Shown: piece by piece, positions 44,277-53,372 of the stretch
Layout of the letters: each line of letters starts with the position of its first letter
Position numbering within the stretch: the first letter of the stretch is position 1
DNA from: Geobacter sp.
GTDB taxonomy: Bacteria > Desulfobacterota > Desulfuromonadia > Geobacterales > Geobacteraceae
Direction of reading: 5' to 3'
Length of the DNA stretch: 64,000 nucleotides
Assembly (NCBI GenBank): GCA_003490025.1
Contig: DNJC01000018.1
Span: 16,217 to 80,216 of the forward strand
Translations under genes and position numbers: made by a program
Notes under the pieces: model-generated
Database searches by the model: none
What the model saw: the letters and a program-made list of their open reading frames with translations, nothing else
Told to the model about the DNA's origin: nothing

Positions 44277-45461
44277 ATGGGTTGCTCGATTCGGGGAGGC
44301 CGCAAGGCCTCCCTTTCCGTTCAAGCTGGATGGGTGTCATCTGTCGCACTCCTTGCAGGGCTTGTCTTTACATCATCGTCTGCGCTTGCAGAACCTCCAC
44401 TTGCGGGACGTAACCCCGCGCGCCTTCCCTATCTCCCGGACGGGCCATTCATAGAGACCTCTGTTTTTGCCGCGGATAACGTGCTGCCGGTGGCAAGCAT
44501 CATCGACGACAGCTGGCGGGGCGATTTCACTCCGGAAAACCGCAATGCGGCGGAGTTGTACTGGAACGCTGCTGCAGGTGTTGTCGTCAACGGCTGGAGG
44601 GTGGCGGCGTTCAACCGGGCCGAGTTTTTCATCGAGAGCAACCGCGATGCCATCGAGTTCATCTACCTGACCAAAAAGAAGCGCGACCTGGCGACCAACC
44701 GAATCTACGCGGCCGACCTGAAGGCCACCGGGTTCATCGCCAACGGAGTGGAGGTTTCGCACGGTAGAAAACTTGACCGCGTCACCCCCGGACTAAGCGC
44801 GGGTTTCACGGTGCGGCTCATGGATCCCACCTATCTGCAGGACGGCAGCATGAGCGGCTACGTCATCCCGCTTGGCCCGCGGAGCTACGACTACAACCTC
44901 TTTCTGGATTACGCCTACAGCAAGAACATCATCTATGATCGTGAAGGAGAGCACCTGGGAGACGGGTACGGCTTCAGCGCCGATATCGGGGTGTCCTACC
45001 GCAAGGGGGGATGGCGTGCCGACGCCCTGTTGCGCGATCTGGCAGGGGCCATCTACTGGCGCTCTGCACCCTACACCACGGCCAATGCCGTGACCCCCAC
45101 GACATCGACGAGCACCAACGGCTACCAGGATTTCACCCCAAGCATCAACGGTTATGAAGGCAACAAGCGGTTTCGCCAAGCCATTCCACTGAAGACCGAT
45201 CTCTCCCTGGGCTATGATTATGACTGTTTGAGCGCTTCGGCTACGGTGATCCTCATTCGCGACCAGCCGAGGACCTGGTTCGAAGGGGGGTATAAGCTTA
45301 ATGACAGAGTGAGGTTATCCCTTGCCTACAACCTTGATTACTCCGCCTTGAGCTATGGGATCGCCGCATACGGCTTTGAACTTGGGCTCACAATGGACGG
45401 CACAGAAGTACGCGACGCAAACGCACTCGGCTTCCGGATGTCGTATTTATACAACTGGTGA
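44277..45461 (+). CDS. Outer-membrane beta-barrel protein, unknown function
   Basis: This 394-residue protein has an N-terminal hydrophobic segment ending at SSSALAEPP (signal peptide). The rest shows amphipathic strands with aromatic belts (GWRVAAFNRAEFFIESN; RVRLSLAYNLDYSALSYG) and the last residue is Trp (SYLYNW), as in barrel proteins. It lies 38 bp after the lipoprotein gene, so the two may work together at the envelope. No porin or transporter family is recognised. Confidence 0.7.
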   Translation: MGCSIRGGRKASLSVQAGWVSSVALLAGLVFTSSSALAEPPLAGRNPARLPYLPDGPFIETSVFAADNVLPVASIIDDSWRGDFTPENRNAAELYWNAAAGVVVNGWRVAAFNRAEFFIESNRDAIEFIYLTKKKRDLATNRIYAADLKATGFIANGVEVSHGRKLDRVTPGLSAGFTVRLMDPTYLQDGSMSGYVIPLGPRSYDYNLFLDYAYSKNIIYDREGEHLGDGYGFSADIGVSYRKGGWRADALLRDLAGAIYWRSAPYTTANAVTPTTSTSTNGYQDFTPSINGYEGNKRFRQAIPLKTDLSLGYDYDCLSASATVILIRDQPRTWFEGGYKLNDRVRLSLAYNLDYSALSYGIAAYGFELGLTMDGTEVRDANALGFRMSYLYNW

Positions 45462-45520
45462 TCAATCCTGGCCATGCTTGAGCTTTTGAGTTTGTTGTCT
45501 CTGGGCGCCACAAAAAATTG

Positions 45521-45555
45521 AGGGGTCAGCTGTTGCTAGCTGATCCCTTTCTCTT
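45521..45555 (+). terminator. Rho-independent terminator
   Basis: AGGGGTCAGC (45,521-45,530) pairs with GCTGATCCCT (45,539-45,548) with one G:T pair around an 8-nt loop, followed by TTCTCTTT. It ends the transcript of the barrel gene. The right arm is shared with 30,332-30,343. Confidence 0.7.
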
Positions 45556-45637
45556 TATCATGGCCTGATTCTGTGATACCGTTCTACCTGCCTCAATTCC
45601 TGCACTTAGATCGTGTCAATTCCAGATGGAGGAGTCG

Positions 45638-46069
45638 GTGCATCTCAATGCCGATCATTTCGAGCGTTGCATCAAAACTCTGGAGAGTTCGCTTGTCCTT
45701 CTCTACGGCGCGGATCCGGAGAGCATTGACTATGAGATATTCCGTAACGCCGTGGTCAAGGGATTCGAACTGGCCCTTGAGACTGGCGACAAGCTTTTGC
45801 GCAAGGCGCTCAAGGCTTACAGCGGGAGTCCTCGCGAGGTGGATGGTCTTACCTTCAAGGATGTTCTGCGGCATGCCGCCAAGCATGACCTCATGGACAC
45901 CGCGGCCGTTGAGCGATGGTTCGTCTATCGCGATAATCGAAACAGTACCGCCCATGACTATGGCGTCGGGTTTGCCGAGGATACCCTCAAACTGCTTCCA
46001 GGGTTTGTTGCCGATGCTTGGGCCCTGGAAGTCGTGCTCCGAGAGAAACTGGGGCGCTCCGATGCTTGA
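45638..46069 (+). CDS. HEPN-domain toxin (HepT/HI0074-like)
   Basis: The start is GTG 45638 because GGAGGAG lies just upstream; an ATG at 45,626 would include that site. The ~143-residue protein is the HI0074/HepT type: helical, with the RX4-6H ribonuclease motif as RNSTAH in YRDNRNSTAHDYG. It overlaps the MNT gene by 8 bp. In characterised type VII pairs, HepT is an RNase silenced when MntA adds AMP to a Tyr near the RX4-6H motif; a Tyr is present right after the His-Asp. Confidence 0.82.
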   Translation: MHLNADHFERCIKTLESSLVLLYGADPESIDYEIFRNAVVKGFELALETGDKLLRKALKAYSGSPREVDGLTFKDVLRHAAKHDLMDTAAVERWFVYRDNRNSTAHDYGVGFAEDTLKLLPGFVADAWALEVVLREKLGRSDA

Positions 46070-46394
46070 TCTGCGTCCGGAATGGCTGGAGACTGTGCGG
46101 CGCCTTATTGCCGCCCATATCCCTCATGCCGAGGTTTGGGCTTACGGGAGCCGGGTGCAGGGGACGTCCCACGAGGGGAGTGACCTTGACTTGGTGGTGC
46201 GTAACCCGAACGACCTGAGCCAGCCCCAGGCCAATCTTTACGAGCTGCGTGAAGCGCTTTCAGAGAGCAATCTTCCCATTCTCGTCGACGTGCTGGACTG
46301 GGCGCGGATACCTGAGAGCTTCCGCCAGGAGATCGTAAGGGGTGGGATGGTGCCGGTGCAAACCGGAGACGATGAAGGGGCAACGCCTGCATAA
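46062..46394 (+). CDS. Minimal nucleotidyltransferase (MntA-like antitoxin)
   Basis: This 110-residue protein has the nucleotidyltransferase motif YGSRVQGTSHEGSDLDLVV (GSX10DXD type) at about residues 27-45 and a third acid in ILVDVLDW (about 81-88). It lacks any other domain, so it is a MNT protein. It would AMPylate the HEPN partner encoded just upstream. The ATG lies within the end of the HEPN gene, an overlap typical of coupled pairs. Confidence 0.85.
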   Translation: MLDLRPEWLETVRRLIAAHIPHAEVWAYGSRVQGTSHEGSDLDLVVRNPNDLSQPQANLYELREALSESNLPILVDVLDWARIPESFRQEIVRGGMVPVQTGDDEGATPA

Positions 46395-46440
46395 GTCGCC
46401 CCATTCTGCGAACTCAGGTCCGGACTGCGAGGGATGCAAG

Positions 46441-49146
46441 GTGACGATCAAAAAGGTTTTTCACACAATTGCCGTTTGCGCCGGTTGCCTGTTTTTCGCC
46501 GGCATCCTGGCCGCCAGTACTCATGCGGCTGAGAATCCGACTGTCTTCTCCATTGGCGAGAAGGACCTCTTCCATTACTACGCCGCGAGCCCCAACCCCG
46601 CTGTTCCCTGCGTCACTTTCACCGCCGCCGGCCTCCCCCCCGCCTCGACCTTCGATGCCGCAACCGGACTCTTCACCTGGCTTCCCGACTACGGCAGCGC
46701 GGGGAGCCATGCGGTGAGTTTCGGCTGCGCGGACGATCCCGCCGCTCCGGGGACGCAAGAGATCGCCATCGATGTAACCCCGGTGACCCCGCTCCCCCTG
46801 CAACCCGGCACCACCAAGGTTACCCTGCTGGCGTCCCAGTCTCCCGCGGACGCCAAGCAGGAAAACGACCAGAAGAGCCTCGCGGCCATGCTGGGGCTCT
46901 ACGGCCTCGTGGTCGAGAACGTAGCGGACCTCTCGGCTCCCCTCGCCGCTAGTACCACCGGCAACCTGCTGGTCGTGCCGTCGTACATGGCAAAGGCCCT
47001 GCCGCAGGGCACCGTAGACCAGGTCGTTTCCTTCGTGAGCGGGGGCGGGTCGATCCTGCTCTTTGGCAGGAGCCCGCTCAGCGAGGCCCTGGGGATTTCC
47101 TACAGCGGCGCCCCCGAAACGGTGACGCAGTTCGTCGACTTCCTTAACCCGCGACTGCCTCTTACCTGGGGCAATGGTGAAGATGTCGTACCCTTCACGA
47201 CCGGCGCATCGGACTCGATCCTCGCCATTGACAAAGAGACACGCCACCCGCTTATCATGGCCCGTTCCAAGGGGGCAGGGCGCATCCTTTACGTCGGTAC
47301 GGACTATTACGACCACCTCTCCCCCTACGGAACAAAAGGGCATCCCTACCTCCCGTACCATGTGATGGATGCCTTCCGCCTCAAACCGCGGCTGGCGGCA
47401 GGGGGGATCGACGCCTATTTCGATCCCGGCAACTACGATCTGAGCCAGGTCTACGTCGAGGATATCGTCCGCTTGTGGGCCGACCGCGGCATCGGCACCG
47501 TGTACGCCGCGGCCTGGCATTTCTGGGTCGACGAGAACACCGGGGCGGAATGGAATTTCGGGTATCAGCACTTCATCGATGTCTGCCACCAGCGAGGTAT
47601 CAAGGTCTATCCGTGGTTCGCCTTTCCGCATGTGAGTCAGAAGTTCTGGTTCACCAAGCCGGAGTGCAGGGAGCAGACTGCCGGAAACGGCACCACCTAC
47701 GAATTCTGGCGTCTGAACGTGAACCTGCAGAATCAGGCGTGTCTCTCCTCCGCGCTGGATTTCATGGATAGCGTGGTGAACGGCTACGACTGGGACGGCA
47801 TCAACTTGACGGAGATCTACTACGACTACGGATTGGACGTCAACTTCTTCACCCCGATGAATACCGACTTCCGCAACGACTATGCACTCATTTCCGGCCT
47901 CGACCCCGCAGCGTTCTTCGACCCGGCTTCTCCACACTATTACCAGGTCGACACCTTGTCGTGGAACCAGTTCCTCCAGTATCGAACCGAGGTTGTGACC
48001 GATCTGCACAAGGTTTTCATGGACCGGCTGGCAGCGAATCCAAAAAACGCCGGGCATGAAATCATCCTTACCGCAGTCGATAACCTCCACTACAACTACT
48101 ACGACGTCCATTTGCCACCTGGAGTGACAACTTTTCCGGACACCGGGGTTGACCTCGCCGCGATTATGGAGGCTACCGGGGACTTGGATTACACGCTGCA
48201 GGTGGAGGATCCCTGGCCCTTCTGGAGTTCCAACCCCCTGCGCTATACGGACTTCAAGAAGACCTACCAGGAACAGTTCCCCGCGTTCAAGGCGGACCAA
48301 AGCAGGCTTTTCTTCGACGTGAACATCGTAGTCAACGCGCACAATCCTTCGGCAGGGCCGCAGCCGCTGTACGACTTCCCGTCCGAGCTCCAGACCGGAA
48401 TGGAGTTCTCGCTGATGTTGAAGGACATGCTTTCCGGCAGCGGACGGCTGGCGCTTTTTTCGGAGCACAGCGTCGAGCCGGTCGATTTGGCGAGGCTGGA
48501 ATGGGCCCTGGCCGGCGACTCCTCCATCACTGGCGATGCTGCCGGCCCGGTCTCCTTCACCGTCAAAAGGACCACGAAGCTCAAGTCGAACCCGACCTAT
48601 TACAGCGTCAACCTCGACGGCAAGGTATGGCCTGCCTGGAGCGCCGTCGACGGAACCGTTCTCCTGCCGGTCGGAAGCCATCAGCTCGCCTACAGCCCCA
48701 CGGGGGTCTACAGCGGCATCAAGCTTTCCGCGATCAGCTGCGACCTGGTGGACGCGGGGATACTCCCGGGCGGGATCACGGTCAGCTATCGGTCGCCCAG
48801 ACAAAAGGCGGTGCTGACCATAGAGGCGTTCGACAAGAACGAGAACGAGCCGTTCCGGGTCCTCGTGGACGGCAGCGTGTACGCCGCCGCCGTCTACCCC
48901 TTCTTCGGGCAGTACCACTTGTTTCTCCCGAAGGGCGCGCATACCGTGCAAATCGAGGCGGTGCATCCTCTGGCGCTCCCGGGAGATTGCGACTCTGGCG
49001 GGACGGTGACTATCGCGGAGGTGCAAGCGGCGATTAACATGTTCCTGGGGCTTAAATGGCCCATGGCTTGTGTGGATAGAGATGGCAGCGGCGACGTCTC
49101 CATTGCTGAAACCCAGAAGACGATCAACAGCTTTTTGGGGATCTAG
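46441..49146 (+). CDS. Secreted protein with TIM-barrel glycosidase-like core and dockerin-like tail
   Basis: From GTG 46441 (GAGGGA 8 bp upstream) the ~901-residue protein has a signal peptide (FHTIAVCAGCLFFAGILAA), a putative Ig domain (TFTAAGLPPASTFDAATGLF), an amidotransferase-like segment (LLVVPSYMAKALPQGTVDQ), a TIM-barrel-like part resembling family-10-type hydrolases (YDWDGINLTEIYYDYG) and a C-terminal dockerin/EF-hand-like pair (GDCDSGGTVTIAEVQAAIN; CVDRDGSGDVSIAETQKTIN). The barrel has Asp/Glu pairs, but catalysis cannot be confirmed. It may act on extracellular polysaccharide. It begins 46 bp after the MNT gene. Confidence 0.78.
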   Translation: MTIKKVFHTIAVCAGCLFFAGILAASTHAAENPTVFSIGEKDLFHYYAASPNPAVPCVTFTAAGLPPASTFDAATGLFTWLPDYGSAGSHAVSFGCADDPAAPGTQEIAIDVTPVTPLPLQPGTTKVTLLASQSPADAKQENDQKSLAAMLGLYGLVVENVADLSAPLAASTTGNLLVVPSYMAKALPQGTVDQVVSFVSGGGSILLFGRSPLSEALGISYSGAPETVTQFVDFLNPRLPLTWGNGEDVVPFTTGASDSILAIDKETRHPLIMARSKGAGRILYVGTDYYDHLSPYGTKGHPYLPYHVMDAFRLKPRLAAGGIDAYFDPGNYDLSQVYVEDIVRLWADRGIGTVYAAAWHFWVDENTGAEWNFGYQHFIDVCHQRGIKVYPWFAFPHVSQKFWFTKPECREQTAGNGTTYEFWRLNVNLQNQACLSSALDFMDSVVNGYDWDGINLTEIYYDYGLDVNFFTPMNTDFRNDYALISGLDPAAFFDPASPHYYQVDTLSWNQFLQYRTEVVTDLHKVFMDRLAANPKNAGHEIILTAVDNLHYNYYDVHLPPGVTTFPDTGVDLAAIMEATGDLDYTLQVEDPWPFWSSNPLRYTDFKKTYQEQFPAFKADQSRLFFDVNIVVNAHNPSAGPQPLYDFPSELQTGMEFSLMLKDMLSGSGRLALFSEHSVEPVDLARLEWALAGDSSITGDAAGPVSFTVKRTTKLKSNPTYYSVNLDGKVWPAWSAVDGTVLLPVGSHQLAYSPTGVYSGIKLSAISCDLVDAGILPGGITVSYRSPRQKAVLTIEAFDKNENEPFRVLVDGSVYAAAVYPFFGQYHLFLPKGAHTVQIEAVHPLALPGDCDSGGTVTIAEVQAAINMFLGLKWPMACVDRDGSGDVSIAETQKTINSFLGI

Positions 49147-49237
49147 CGCCGAACTCGGAAGCTGGTGCAATGACCGCCCCTTTTTCTTTTTCGCGGATTC
49201 CTTTATGCTGTCTCGGCACCTAAAGAGAGAGGGAACC

Positions 49238-51256
49238 ATGGCGAACGACAACGCTTCATCTGATCATGTCACTGCGAATGACGAAGCCGAGCTTTGGCGG
49301 CCGGAGCAGTTCCCGCACATCCGGAGGCTCACGCCCGAGTACGAGAAAACGATCAGGCAGCTCCCGCTTCTGAACATCGACTCCCTGCTGATCCCTTCTC
49401 CGTACATCCTGGACAAGACGGTCGACCTCGATTACGAGCACAGCTTCGTCTGGGACGAGAAGGGTGAACTGCTCGGGTACATGGCGGTGTACGCCACGCC
49501 GGACCGGAAGAAATTCCACATCTACCGGCAGGTCACCAGTCCGTTCGGCAGGGGAAAAGGGATCGGCACGGCGCTGGCCCGCTACCTCGCCCATACGGTC
49601 GACCCCGACTCCCATATCTATCTCTACGTCTGGGACAAGCTGATCAGCTCCATCGACTTCTTCAAGTCCAAGGGGTTCCGCAGCGAGGATGTGGTCGTCC
49701 ACCGGAGGATGAAGTTCCTCCTGATGTCGGTGACGGCCCAAACGCTCCGGGAGAGGGTCGCTTCCACCCAGCGCAGGGAAGTCTCCATCGTCGAGGAACT
49801 GAGCCGGGTGCGCCACGACGTGAAGAAATCGCTCAAGGTGCTCTTCGACATGGCCGCCATGATGTCGGTCGACAACTTCAACAGGGTCGCCGAGAACATG
49901 AACCGGGAGACCACCACCCTTCTCAACATGCTGAACATGTACGAGGACAAGGTGCACCTCTCCCACAAGGTGTCGCTCAAGGAGCTGATCACCGAGCGCA
50001 TCATCCCTTACATAGAGGCGGTGGACAGCTCCTGCGAGGTGAGGCTGATCCTCAAGTCCAAGATAGAGCCGGTAAGCGGCAGCTACCTGACCTTCAGCCG
50101 GGCGCTGTTGAACATCGTCGCCAACGCGTTGGATGCGATCAAATCCGCGGAGAGGCGCGGGGTGATAGAGCTGGTGCTGGAGCAGCAGGAAGACGACGTC
50201 ACGCTGAGCATCACGGACAACGGGACCGGCATCCCCGAGGCGCGGCTGGAAAAGGGGGCGGACCAGGTGCCGATCTTCGTCGGGAAGTCGACCAAGGGAC
50301 ACGGCGAGGGAATCGGCACCAGGCAGGTCTACTCGACCTTTGGCTCCGACCGCATCACGGTGCGAAGCAGGGAGGGGGAATCCACCAGCTGGACCATCCG
50401 CCTGAACCGGAGCACCACCAGGGAAGACACGCTGCTCGCGGACCTCTTCACCAAGTACGCCAGGTTCATCAAGTCCACCCAGCGTATCGAGCTGACCAAA
50501 GAGAGCGGCAGGATGGAGATATCCAGTTTCATCTGGCAGCTAAGACAGATGGAACTCTTCAGCTACGATCTCATGTACCATTTCAGCAGGTACAACAACG
50601 TCCGGGACATCTTCCAGAACGTGCTACAGTACCGCCACGGCGACAAGTCCTTCGAGGCTCTCAAGGCCGAACTGGCGAAGTGCCGGGTCGACAACGGCTC
50701 CATCAGGGCGTGGCTTCTGGGGATGACCAAGCGCATCGGCAGGAACGAGAACTACCTGAAACAGCAGGTGCCGTTTCAGGAGTACAAGGACATGCTCTTC
50801 CAGAGTTACGGCCAGGCCACCGACCGCACCATGATCTTCACCCTCGATCCCCACAGCGGGGAATTCTTCTGCACGGACCGGAAACTCGCCGAGCATCTCG
50901 ATTTCGTGCCTTATCTTTCGCGGGCAAAGGATGAACTCCTGAGGGGAGAACTGATCGGTGACGTCAGGAACGCCAGCAGTCCCATCTACCTGGGAGTCTG
51001 GACGGTGAAGGACCTCGAAGACCTGCACCGGAAATTCAAGCTGATCCGGACCGGGGCCCGGCAGCTGTTGGAGATGGGGCTCGCCAAGGAGAAACGGATC
51101 GCCTTTTACAACACCACCTACAACAGCTGCGAAAGCGAGATCGATACCCTGAAGACGGTGACGCTCGGCGAGATGGCATCGCTGCCGGAGAGCGAGTTCG
51201 GAAGGTTTTTCAGGTCGAGCGGCGACGAGATGGGCGGGTTCGTCCTCGCTACCTGA
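49238..51256 (+). CDS. GNAT acetyltransferase-histidine kinase fusion
   Basis: ATG 49238 follows GAGAGGGAACC. The 672-residue soluble protein has a GNAT-like domain (about 30-155; acetyl-CoA loop GRGKGIGTALARYLAH), a dimerisation helix with the candidate phospho-acceptor His193 in RVRHDVKKSLKVLF, and an ATPase with N box LLNIVANALDAIK (about 289-301), G1 DNGTGIP (about 327) and G2 GKSTKGHGEGIG (about 348-359). The last ~250 residues match nothing I recognise. It has no membrane segment and no response regulator next to it. It may sense an intracellular metabolite or acyl donor. Confidence 0.8.
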   Translation: MANDNASSDHVTANDEAELWRPEQFPHIRRLTPEYEKTIRQLPLLNIDSLLIPSPYILDKTVDLDYEHSFVWDEKGELLGYMAVYATPDRKKFHIYRQVTSPFGRGKGIGTALARYLAHTVDPDSHIYLYVWDKLISSIDFFKSKGFRSEDVVVHRRMKFLLMSVTAQTLRERVASTQRREVSIVEELSRVRHDVKKSLKVLFDMAAMMSVDNFNRVAENMNRETTTLLNMLNMYEDKVHLSHKVSLKELITERIIPYIEAVDSSCEVRLILKSKIEPVSGSYLTFSRALLNIVANALDAIKSAERRGVIELVLEQQEDDVTLSITDNGTGIPEARLEKGADQVPIFVGKSTKGHGEGIGTRQVYSTFGSDRITVRSREGESTSWTIRLNRSTTREDTLLADLFTKYARFIKSTQRIELTKESGRMEISSFIWQLRQMELFSYDLMYHFSRYNNVRDIFQNVLQYRHGDKSFEALKAELAKCRVDNGSIRAWLLGMTKRIGRNENYLKQQVPFQEYKDMLFQSYGQATDRTMIFTLDPHSGEFFCTDRKLAEHLDFVPYLSRAKDELLRGELIGDVRNASSPIYLGVWTVKDLEDLHRKFKLIRTGARQLLEMGLAKEKRIAFYNTTYNSCESEIDTLKTVTLGEMASLPESEFGRFFRSSGDEMGGFVLAT

Positions 51257-51778
51257 AAAAACCGATCTCCGCAAAAAAGTCCGTTTCACCGTCCCCATTT
51301 ACCGCTAAGCCTCCGTCAGGCTGAGGCATTTTCTGCCATTTTTCCGCAACGTTTCCGACACAGCCCGAATCCCCGAACTCAATCCTGATTACCGACAATC
51401 CCCCGTTTTCACCCATCCCCACCCCGACCCTCCCCTTGAAGGGGAGGGGGAGATTGTGATAGCGGAACATCGCCAATTGGGAACTCAATGGACTATACGC
51501 CTGCCAAGCGGTGTCCCGTTCATCTGTCAGCATCAAAATTAAAATGACAGCTTCACTGCTTTTGTCCGTCACATTTCATATGAATGAGCAAAACCTTGTT
51601 ACAATCAAGAGTAAACGACTATTGACAAACAAGCAGGGTTCTTGCAATTATGCTAAAACTCGGCTGTTTCGATTGAAATTTGGTCAAGAGCGGTTTTAAG
51701 CCTGTGACTCAGCCTTCTGTCACAGCCGGCGTCTAAGACTCGCTCGGTGTTCCGCTACACAAAGAAGGAGGACGCACC
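51257..51778. other. Intergenic region with dispersed repeat and AT-rich leader
   Basis: The left part holds a weak hairpin (GCCTC...GAGGC near 51,309-51,327) and a 41-bp dispersed repeat (51,425-51,465). From about 51,530 to 51,700 the DNA is AT-rich, with TTGACA at 51,622-51,627 and AATTAT 18 bp on, a possible promoter for the following operon. No gene is supported. Confidence 0.45.
51425..51465 (+). repeat. 41-bp dispersed repeat, copy 1
   Basis: This segment is the exact reverse complement of 58,610-58,650. Its core CCCTCCCCTTGAAGGGGAGG is a palindrome with stem CCTCCCCTT/AAGGGGAGG-type pairing. The two copies flank the caspase/Hcp gene block at a distance of ~7 kb. Confidence 0.85.
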
Positions 51779-52723
51779 ATGCTATTACTGCACGCACCTA
51801 CACCCTTCTTACGCAGGATTTTACCACTCGTCCTGCTCTGCCTGGTCGGGATAACGCATCCTGCCATATCCAGAGGCGACGAAGGGGTAGCCGGAAGCAG
51901 CGAGTACAATCTGGTGTTGGAGCAAGGGATGCGCTGCTACCGCGACAGCAACTTCGCAGGCTCGGTGGTTTTGTTCAAGGAAGCGCTGAGGATGAACCCT
52001 GCGTCAGCCGACGCCCTCTATATGATGGGGGTCCTGTACGAGAAGGGGCAAGGGGTCTCCGCCAGCGAGACCGAGGCGGCGAAGTTCTACCGCCTCGCCT
52101 GGAAAAACGGGCACAAGGAGGCCTACTCCCGCCTGAACGAGATGTACTCGAAGGCGGTAGCGTCGGCGCCCGAACCGACCGGCGCGACGCCGGCTGCTAC
52201 CGGCATCCCGGTATCCCCGGCTCCTGTCCCGACTCCGGACCTGCGCGGCGCGGCACCGTCTCCCCTCGAACCTGGCGCGACCAGCGTGGTGATCGACATC
52301 CCCACCGAAGCACTTTCCAGATTCAAGGACGTGCAGTTGAGGTCCTCGCAGCAGGACACCTACCGGATCGTGGTCTCCTGCCCCGACAACTGCACCGATC
52401 TGCCGCAGCGGGCCGAAAAGATCGCGGGACTGCTGGGCGGAGCCGTCTCCCCCAACCAGGAGAGCGCTCGCTCCGCGGCGCCGGAGCATTACGAGACGAT
52501 CTCCGTGCAGATGGGTGGGGAGAACCGCTCGGCGCAGCAGGTAGCCTCCGATGTCGGCAATGCCCTCGACGTCATGGTCACCTGCACGGGATGGTGCGGG
52601 ATCGTCAAAGTGGTGGCAAAATCGGTCGCCGAGATTCTCGGGGCCTTCGACGACATATCCTCCGCCGCGCCGCTGAAAGATACTGAAGTCTCTGTGACAT
52701 TGAATACACCACCGGAACCTTAA
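51779..52723 (+). CDS. Exported TPR protein with a twin-CX3C domain
   Basis: This 314-residue protein has a signal peptide (LPLVLLCLVGITHPAIS), TPR/Sel1-like repeats (about 42-125; MMGVLYEKGQGVSASETEA), a Pro/Ala linker and a C-terminal domain (about 165-300). This domain has two CX3C motifs: C201-PDN-C205 (in VSCPDNCTDLPQRAEKIA) and C269-TGW-C273. The same domain is in the caspase-like protein three genes on (see there). The spacing and the extracytoplasmic location suggest disulfides or metal binding (inference). GGAGGACG precedes the ATG. I know of no described family with this pattern. Confidence 0.8.
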   Translation: MLLLHAPTPFLRRILPLVLLCLVGITHPAISRGDEGVAGSSEYNLVLEQGMRCYRDSNFAGSVVLFKEALRMNPASADALYMMGVLYEKGQGVSASETEAAKFYRLAWKNGHKEAYSRLNEMYSKAVASAPEPTGATPAATGIPVSPAPVPTPDLRGAAPSPLEPGATSVVIDIPTEALSRFKDVQLRSSQQDTYRIVVSCPDNCTDLPQRAEKIAGLLGGAVSPNQESARSAAPEHYETISVQMGGENRSAQQVASDVGNALDVMVTCTGWCGIVKVVAKSVAEILGAFDDISSAAPLKDTEVSVTLNTPPEP

Positions 52724-52742
52724 CCCATAAGGAGGAACCATC

Positions 52743-53309
52743 ATGTCCGTGCGCCAGGCCAGAAAGTTCGTCGAGACCGCAACAATCATCGCCGCCCTGT
52801 CCCTTACCCTCACCGGATATGCCTTTGCCGCTACGGACATGTTCCTCAAGGTGGACGGCATCAAGGGAGAATCTGTCGACTCCAAACACAAGGACGAGAT
52901 CGAAATCCTTGCCTGGAGCTGGGGCGCGTCCAATTCCGGCAACGCGCACATGGGTGGCGGGGGCGGTTCCGGGAAAGTGAACGTCCAGGACATCAGCATA
53001 ACCAAGTACGTCGACAAGGCCTCTCCCCTGCTTATGAAGAAGGTCTGCCAGGGCGACCACATCAAAGAGATGTATCTAGTGGTGCGCAAGGCGGGTGCCA
53101 AGCCGCTCGAGTACCTCAAGATCAAGCTGGAAGACTGTCTCGTCTCCTCCGTCTCGACCGGCGGCTCCGGCGGGCAGGACCGGTTGACAGAGAACATCTC
53201 TTTCAACTTCGCCAAGTTCCAAATGCAATACATCGCCCAGGATGCAAAAGGTGCCGCGGCCGGCGAAGTTCCTTTCGCCTTTGACATAAAGGCGAACAAG
53301 TCGTTGTAG
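52743..53309 (+). CDS. Hcp-family protein with N-terminal signal peptide
   Basis: This 188-residue protein contains the Hcp1 (type VI secretion tube) fold pattern: MFLKVDGIKGESVDSKHKDE and EIEILAWSWGASN, then DISITKYVDKASP and LMKKVCQGDHIKEM. Unlike classical Hcp, which enters the T6SS without a signal, it starts with a Sec-type signal peptide ending at YAFAATD. A Gly-rich insertion (MGGGGGSG, about 70-77) follows the first strands. There are no T6SS genes here. It may be exported to the periplasm, perhaps as a partner or substrate of the neighbouring caspase-like protein (inference). AAGGAGGA precedes the ATG, 19 bp after the previous stop. Confidence 0.85.
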   Translation: MSVRQARKFVETATIIAALSLTLTGYAFAATDMFLKVDGIKGESVDSKHKDEIEILAWSWGASNSGNAHMGGGGGSGKVNVQDISITKYVDKASPLLMKKVCQGDHIKEMYLVVRKAGAKPLEYLKIKLEDCLVSSVSTGGSGGQDRLTENISFNFAKFQMQYIAQDAKGAAAGEVPFAFDIKANKSL

Positions 53310-53372
53310 TCTCCACGCGGTGCGGGGCGCTCCTGCGAGGCACTGCCCCTGTCGCTCCCGAATGAGGGAACC

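Noticed and set aside
52743..53309. A type VI secretion locus
   Set aside because: Only an Hcp-like gene is present; no sheath, baseplate, VgrG or ATPase genes are in the window.
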